In this document: piece by piece, positions 59,845 through 64,000 of the stretch
Numbering within the stretch: the stretch's first letter is position 1
Layout: each line of letters opens with the position of its first letter
Source of the DNA: JBJYIN01 sp046237015
GTDB taxonomy: Bacteria > Pseudomonadota > Gammaproteobacteria > Enterobacterales > Enterobacteriaceae
Direction: 5' to 3'
DNA: 64,000 nucleotides
Assembly (NCBI RefSeq): GCF_046237015.1
Contig: NZ_JBJYIN010000004.1
Location: 124,001-188,000 of the forward strand
Translations under genes and position numbers: made by a program
Notes under the pieces: model-generated
Told to the model about the DNA's origin: nothing
The model's input: the letters and a program-made list of their open reading frames with translations, nothing else
Database searches by the model: none

Positions 59845-60828
59845 ATGCCACATCTCGCAGAGCTGGTTGCTAAAGCCAGAACAGCTATAGAAGAGGCCCA
59901 GGACATCGCCGCACTGGAAAACGTGCGCGTTGAGTATCTTGGCAAAAAAGGTCACTTAACCCTTCAGATGACCTCGTTGCGCGAGTTGCCGGCTGAGGAT
60001 CGCCCTGCGGCTGGTGCCGTGATTAATCAGGCGAAGCAAGACGTGCAGGAAACGCTGAACGCACGTAAACAGGCCTTGGAATCTGCTGTATTGAATGCTC
60101 GTCTGGCAGAAGAAACCATCGATGTTTCATTACCTGGACGCACTATTGAAAACGGTGGTCTACATCCGGTCACTCGAACTATCGATCGCATTGAAACATT
60201 TTTCGGTGAGCTGGGCTTTTCTGTCGCGACGGGGCCGGAAATTGAAGATGATTATCATAACTTCGATGCGTTGAATATTCCGGGGCATCATCCCGCGCGT
60301 GCCGATCATGATACGTTCTGGTTTGACGCAAAACGGTTGCTCCGTACTCAGACTTCCGGCGTACAAATTCGTACGATGGAAAACCAACAGCCACCGATTC
60401 GTATTATTGCTCCTGGTCGTGTCTATCGAAATGACTATGATCAGACGCATACCCCAATGTTCCATCAGATGGAAGGGCTGATTGTTGATAAAAATATCAG
60501 CTTTACCAACCTGAAGGGAACGCTGCATGACTTTTTGCGTAATTTCTTTGAGGAAGATCTACAGGTTCGTTTCCGTCCATCCTATTTTCCGTTTACCGAG
60601 CCGTCCGCTGAAGTGGATGTGATGGGTAAAAATGGGAAATGGCTGGAAGTGCTAGGCTGTGGCATGGTGCACCCGAACGTTCTGCGTAACGTCGGTATTG
60701 ACCCGGAAGTGTATTCTGGCTTCGCGTTCGGCATGGGAATGGAACGCTTAACCATGCTGCGTTATGGCGTGACAGACTTGCGCGCATTCTTCGAAAACGA
60801 TCTGCGTTTCCTCAAACAGTTTAAGTAA
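59845..60828 (+). CDS. pheS: Phenylalanyl-tRNA synthetase alpha subunit
   Basis: A 327-residue catalytic subunit of the (alpha-beta)2 enzyme. N-terminal coiled coil (about 1-85), then the class II core with FHQMEGLIVD, GRVYRNDYDQTHTPMFHQ-type motif 2 and GFAFGMGMERLTMLRYGV (motif 3, including the Ala that sets Phe specificity). Same length as E. coli. Expressed behind the pheM attenuator; pheT follows after 15 bases. Confidence 0.97.
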   Translation: MPHLAELVAKARTAIEEAQDIAALENVRVEYLGKKGHLTLQMTSLRELPAEDRPAAGAVINQAKQDVQETLNARKQALESAVLNARLAEETIDVSLPGRTIENGGLHPVTRTIDRIETFFGELGFSVATGPEIEDDYHNFDALNIPGHHPARADHDTFWFDAKRLLRTQTSGVQIRTMENQQPPIRIIAPGRVYRNDYDQTHTPMFHQMEGLIVDKNISFTNLKGTLHDFLRNFFEEDLQVRFRPSYFPFTEPSAEVDVMGKNGKWLEVLGCGMVHPNVLRNVGIDPEVYSGFAFGMGMERLTMLRYGVTDLRAFFENDLRFLKQFK

Positions 60829-60843
60829 GGCGGGTATATCATC

Positions 60844-63231
60844 ATGAAATTCAGTGAACTCTGGTTACGCGAGTGGGTAAACCCGGCGGTTGATAGCGAA
60901 GCATTATCTGAACAGATCACAATGGCTGGTCTGGAAGTCGACGGCGTAGAGTCGGTTGCGGGGGCGTTCAACGGTGTCGTGGTTGGTGAAGTCGTTGAGT
61001 GTGCACAGCATCCTAATGCGGATAAATTGCGAGTCACAAAAATTAATGTAGGCGGCGATCGCTTGCTGGATATTGTCTGTGGCGCACCGAATTGTCGTCA
61101 GGGGCTGAAAGTCGCAGTGGCAACCATTGGGGCAATACTCCCCGGCGACTTCAAAATTAAGGCTGCCAAGCTGCGCGGTGAGCCGTCCGAAGGCATGTTG
61201 TGTTCATTCTCAGAATTGGGCATTTCCGACGACCATAGCGGCATTATCGAATTGCCACTGGATGCACCGATTGGCACGGACATTCGTCAGTATCTGCAAC
61301 TGGACGATAAGGCGATTGAGATCAGTGTGACGCCAAACCGTGCGGATTGTCTGGGAATGATTGGTATCGCACGCGATGTAGCGGTATTGAATCAGTTACC
61401 GCTGATCGAACCTGAGATTCAACCGGTTGTAGCAACCATTCAGGATACTTTCCCAATCCATGTCGAGGCTCCTCAGGCCTGCCCTCGCTATCTGGGGCGC
61501 GTGGTTAAAGGCATCAATGTCAAAGCAGCCACACCGCTATGGATGCGTGAGAAGCTGCGTCGCTGCGGTATTCGTTCTATCGACCCGGTTGTGGATGTGA
61601 CTAACTATGTTCTGTTGGAGTTAGGACAACCGATGCATGCGTTCGATCTTGATCGGTTAGAGGGCGGAATTGTCGTGCGTCAGGCGACAGACGGTGAAAC
61701 GTTGACGTTATTAGATGGCAATAAGGCCAAGCTGAACACGGATACGTTGGTCATTGCCGATAAACAAAAAGCCTTGGCGTTAGGGGGGATTTTTGGCGGT
61801 GAGCATTCAGGTGTGAATGAAAATACACAGAATGTTCTGCTGGAATGTGCCTATTTTAATCCTCTCTCCATTACGGGGCGTGCCCGTCGTTATGGTTTGC
61901 ATACCGATGCATCACATCGGTATGAGCGTGGTGTTGATCCTGCGTTGCAGTTTAAAGCGATGGAACGTGCAACCCGTTTGTTGATCGATATTTGTGGAGG
62001 GAACGTTGGTCCGGTCATTGATGTGACCAGTGAAGCCGATTTGCCTGCACGTGCGACCATTACGTTACGTCGTGAAAAACTGGATCGCCTGATCGGACAT
62101 GTTATTGCGGATGAGCAAGTGATGGATATCTTGCAACGTCTTGGCTGTAGCGTGACTAAAATGGATGCGGGCTGGCAAGCGACAGCGCCAAGCTGGCGTT
62201 TCGATATGGAAATAGAAGAAGATCTGGTTGAAGAAGTTGCTCGTATTTACGGCTACGACAATATTCCGAATATTGCCACACTTGCTCCATTGACCATGAC
62301 GTCTCATCGTGAGGCTTCGCTTTCTCTCAAGCGCGCTAAGACGCTATTAGTGGATCATGGTTATCAGGAAGCAATTACTTACAGTTTTGTTGACCCGAAA
62401 ATTCAGTCGCTGATCCACCCAGGAGAGGACGCGTTAATCCTGCCTAGCCCGATCTCAGCTGAAATGTCAGCTATGCGTCTTTCCTTGTGGAGTGGTCTGC
62501 TGGGGGCGGTAGTTTACAATCAAAATCGGCAACAAAGCCGTTTACGTCTGTTTGAAAGCGGCCTGCGTTTTGTGCCGGATGCCAGTGCTGACCTGGGGAT
62601 CCGCCAAGATTTCATGCTGGCGGGCGTGATTACGGGGACGCGCTATGAAGAGCATTGGGATCTGGCGCGCCAGGCTGTTGACTTCTATGATTTAAAAGGC
62701 GATTTAGAAGCCGTGTTGGCGCTGACAGGTAAGTTGTCCGATATTGAGTTCAACGCCGAAAGCAATCCAGCATTGCATCCAGGGCAAAGTGCTGCTATTT
62801 ATCTGTGCGGGGAACGTATTGGATTTATTGGCGTTATTCATCCGGAACTGGAGCGTAAGCTGGACCTGAATGGTCGCACAGTGGTGTTCGAATTACTGTG
62901 GAACAAGGTTGCAGACCGCATTCTGCCTGATGCGAACGACATTTCTCGCTTCCCTGCAAACCGTCGCGATATCGCCGTGGTGGTGGCTGAAAATATCCCT
63001 GCGGGTGATATTTTAGCCGAGTGTAAGAAAGTTGGCGCAAATCAGTTAGTTGGCGTAAACTTATTCGACGTGTACCGAGGTAAGGGCGTAGCAGACGGCT
63101 ATAAGAGTCTGGCTATTAGTCTGATATTACAAGATACCTCACGTACACTGGCAGAAGAGGAAATTGCCGCTACCGTTGCAGAATGTGTAGCAGCATTAAA
63201 ACAGCGATTCCAAGCATCCTTGAGGGATTGA
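60844..63231 (+). CDS. pheT: Phenylalanyl-tRNA synthetase beta subunit
   Basis: A 795-residue subunit holding the tRNA-binding (EMAP-like, about 40-150), B3/B4 editing (about 210-370), B5 and C-terminal anticodon-binding domains (about 700-795, RFPANRRDIAVVV). It edits mischarged Tyr-tRNA-Phe in trans to PheS. Length equals E. coli. ATG at 60844; ihfA begins four bases after the stop. Confidence 0.97.
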   Translation: MKFSELWLREWVNPAVDSEALSEQITMAGLEVDGVESVAGAFNGVVVGEVVECAQHPNADKLRVTKINVGGDRLLDIVCGAPNCRQGLKVAVATIGAILPGDFKIKAAKLRGEPSEGMLCSFSELGISDDHSGIIELPLDAPIGTDIRQYLQLDDKAIEISVTPNRADCLGMIGIARDVAVLNQLPLIEPEIQPVVATIQDTFPIHVEAPQACPRYLGRVVKGINVKAATPLWMREKLRRCGIRSIDPVVDVTNYVLLELGQPMHAFDLDRLEGGIVVRQATDGETLTLLDGNKAKLNTDTLVIADKQKALALGGIFGGEHSGVNENTQNVLLECAYFNPLSITGRARRYGLHTDASHRYERGVDPALQFKAMERATRLLIDICGGNVGPVIDVTSEADLPARATITLRREKLDRLIGHVIADEQVMDILQRLGCSVTKMDAGWQATAPSWRFDMEIEEDLVEEVARIYGYDNIPNIATLAPLTMTSHREASLSLKRAKTLLVDHGYQEAITYSFVDPKIQSLIHPGEDALILPSPISAEMSAMRLSLWSGLLGAVVYNQNRQQSRLRLFESGLRFVPDASADLGIRQDFMLAGVITGTRYEEHWDLARQAVDFYDLKGDLEAVLALTGKLSDIEFNAESNPALHPGQSAAIYLCGERIGFIGVIHPELERKLDLNGRTVVFELLWNKVADRILPDANDISRFPANRRDIAVVVAENIPAGDILAECKKVGANQLVGVNLFDVYRGKGVADGYKSLAISLILQDTSRTLAEEEIAATVAECVAALKQRFQASLRD

Positions 63232-63235
63232 ACCT

Positions 63236-63532
63236 ATGGCGCTTACTAAAGCTGAAATGTCAGAATACCTGTTTGAGAAGCTTGGGCTGAGCAAACGGGA
63301 TGCCAAAGAGCTAGTCGAGCTGTTTTTTGAAGAAGTTCGTCGCGCTTTGGAAAATGGTGAGCAGGTTAAATTGTCTGGTTTTGGCAATTTTGATTTGCGA
63401 GACAAAAACCAACGTCCGGGACGTAACCCAAAAACTGGCGAAGATATTCCGATTACGGCGCGCCGTGTGGTCACGTTCCGTCCGGGGCAAAAGCTAAAAA
63501 GCAGGGTAGAGAACGCCTCTCCCAAAGAGTAA
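63236..63532 (+). CDS. ihfA: Integration host factor alpha subunit
   Basis: A 98-residue DNABII protein that pairs with IhfB and bends DNA sharply. The beta-arm signature GFGNFDLRDKNQRPGRNPKT holds the intercalating proline. Translationally linked to pheT by a four-base gap and probably also driven by an internal promoter, as in E. coli. Confidence 0.97.
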   Translation: MALTKAEMSEYLFEKLGLSKRDAKELVELFFEEVRRALENGEQVKLSGFGNFDLRDKNQRPGRNPKTGEDIPITARRVVTFRPGQKLKSRVENASPKE

Positions 63533-63543
63533 ATGTGATAACT

Positions 63544-63570
63544 AAAAAGGCCGCGTAAGCGGCCTTTTTC
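63544..63570. terminator. Terminator between ihfA and ygbA-like gene
   Basis: AAAAAGGCCGC-GTAA-GCGGCCTTTTT is flanked by A and T tracts and can work in both directions. Confidence 0.9.
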
Positions 63571-63603
63571 TTGTCGATGCCCCGTCCTGGGTAGAACATC
63601 TTG

Positions 63604-63990
63604 CTATTCGGTCGTTTTTCTTATGTTTTTTGATACTTTCTCTTTCTTTTCTGGACAATCGGGGACTGGACGATGATCGTCAATCAAATGACGGATCGCT
63701 AATATCGGGTGGTGAAGTAACATCCTGGGGCCAGACCAACGCATAATCGCCTTGATTTCGTCGCGTCTGACGGGCTGATAACAATGGATGGGACAATGTT
63801 TACATGCAGGCTTATCTTCCCCAAAATAGCAACGTTCGAGGCGATTGGTAGCATAATCAGACAGGCGCTTGTATTTATCAGGATCACCCTCTACGGGGTG
63901 GTGTTTTTCGTATAATTCGATCATTAATCCAACGGTATGGATTTCTCGTCGTCTGTATTTCCCCAGCGGTTTTCTAGCCATAGTCATCAT
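63604..63990 (-). CDS. ygbA: YgbA-like protein (nitrous oxide-stimulated promoter family)
   Basis: A protein of about 128 residues of the PF11756 family. It has a basic N-terminus (ARKPLGKYRRREIHTV) and a cysteine cluster C54, C63, C66, C70 (ACKHCPIHC) that could hold metal. E. coli ygbA is an NsrR-repressed, NO-induced gene aiding recovery after nitrosative stress. Three in-frame ATG codons (63990, 63987, 63981) compete, and only ten bases of leader lie in the window, so the start is not settled and an operator cannot be judged. Confidence 0.8.
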   Translation of the reverse strand: MMTMARKPLGKYRRREIHTVGLMIELYEKHHPVEGDPDKYKRLSDYATNRLERCYFGEDKPACKHCPIHCYQPVRRDEIKAIMRWSGPRMLLHHPILAIRHLIDDHRPVPDCPEKKEKVSKNIRKTTE

Positions 63991-64000
63991 TTATAATGAA

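Overview
The window is chromosomal DNA of an enterobacterium of the soft-rot group, most likely Pectobacterium or a close relative. Oligogalacturonate lyase (ogl) and the pectinolysis repressor kdgR are adjacent, with a canonical KdgR box in front of ogl. Core genes keep Enterobacterales protein lengths and order, and ERIC-type intergenic repeats are present. I saw no tRNA, rRNA, CRISPR array or complete insertion sequence.

Layout. 1-10.0 kb: tail of mepM, then lpxM, pykA, hexR, zwf, eda, purT, ptrB. This is the E. coli block around zwf, but edd is missing between zwf and eda. 10.0-18 kb is the most mosaic part: a tiny basic protein, holE, an ERIC cluster, Fur-associated ftnA, yebY, the sRNA SdsR with a partial copy of its 3' end, a pinholin remnant, two small secreted proteins (LprI-like, ankyrin), yccM under an NsrR-like operator, an ArcZ-like sRNA, a hydroxycarboxylate dehydrogenase-type gene, an extensin-like protein and yebW. 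18-27 kb: rsmF, letB/letA (yebT/yebS), msrC, proQ, prc. 27.2-30.7 kb: a ferrous iron operon with two feoA genes, feoB and feoC behind an FNR/Fur-type promoter. 30.7-36.3 kb: potABCD with divergent pepT. 36.4-45.9 kb: roxA, phoQ, phoP (with a PhoP box), purB, hflD, mnmA, nudJ, rluE, and divergent icd, in the E. coli order. 45.9-47.5 kb: a hairpin-rich gap, a DUF1883-like gene behind an FNR-like box, and an ERIC-like variant. 47.5-55.9 kb: a GAF-PAS-GGDEF-EAL protein, htpX, ogl, kdgR, yebO, an aromatic amino acid permease and a secreted FMN-binding protein. 56.3-63.5 kb: thrS, infC, rpmI, rplT, pheM, pheS, pheT, ihfA, all with their classical translational or attenuation controls. The end holds a ygbA-like gene.

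How they work together. Zwf feeds hexose phosphates into the pentose phosphate route under HexR. Eda, without an adjacent edd, probably serves mainly the pectin-derived KDG pathway that starts with Ogl and is controlled by KdgR. FtnA and Feo form an iron store/import pair with Fur/FNR-type sites. YccM and YgbA are both members of families tied to nitric oxide response. PhoPQ, LpxM and LetAB concern the envelope.

Most notable: an ArcZ-like sRNA gene (minus strand, about 15529-15645) at a place unlike the classical arcZ locus; mobile DNA debris at the sdsR 3' end; a PhoQ sensor without its acidic cluster together with no visible mgrB; a group of perfect inverted repeats at 46.1 kb; and a 16-bp perfect palindrome in front of the GGDEF-EAL gene. 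Family identities rest on recalled homologues; no database search was run.
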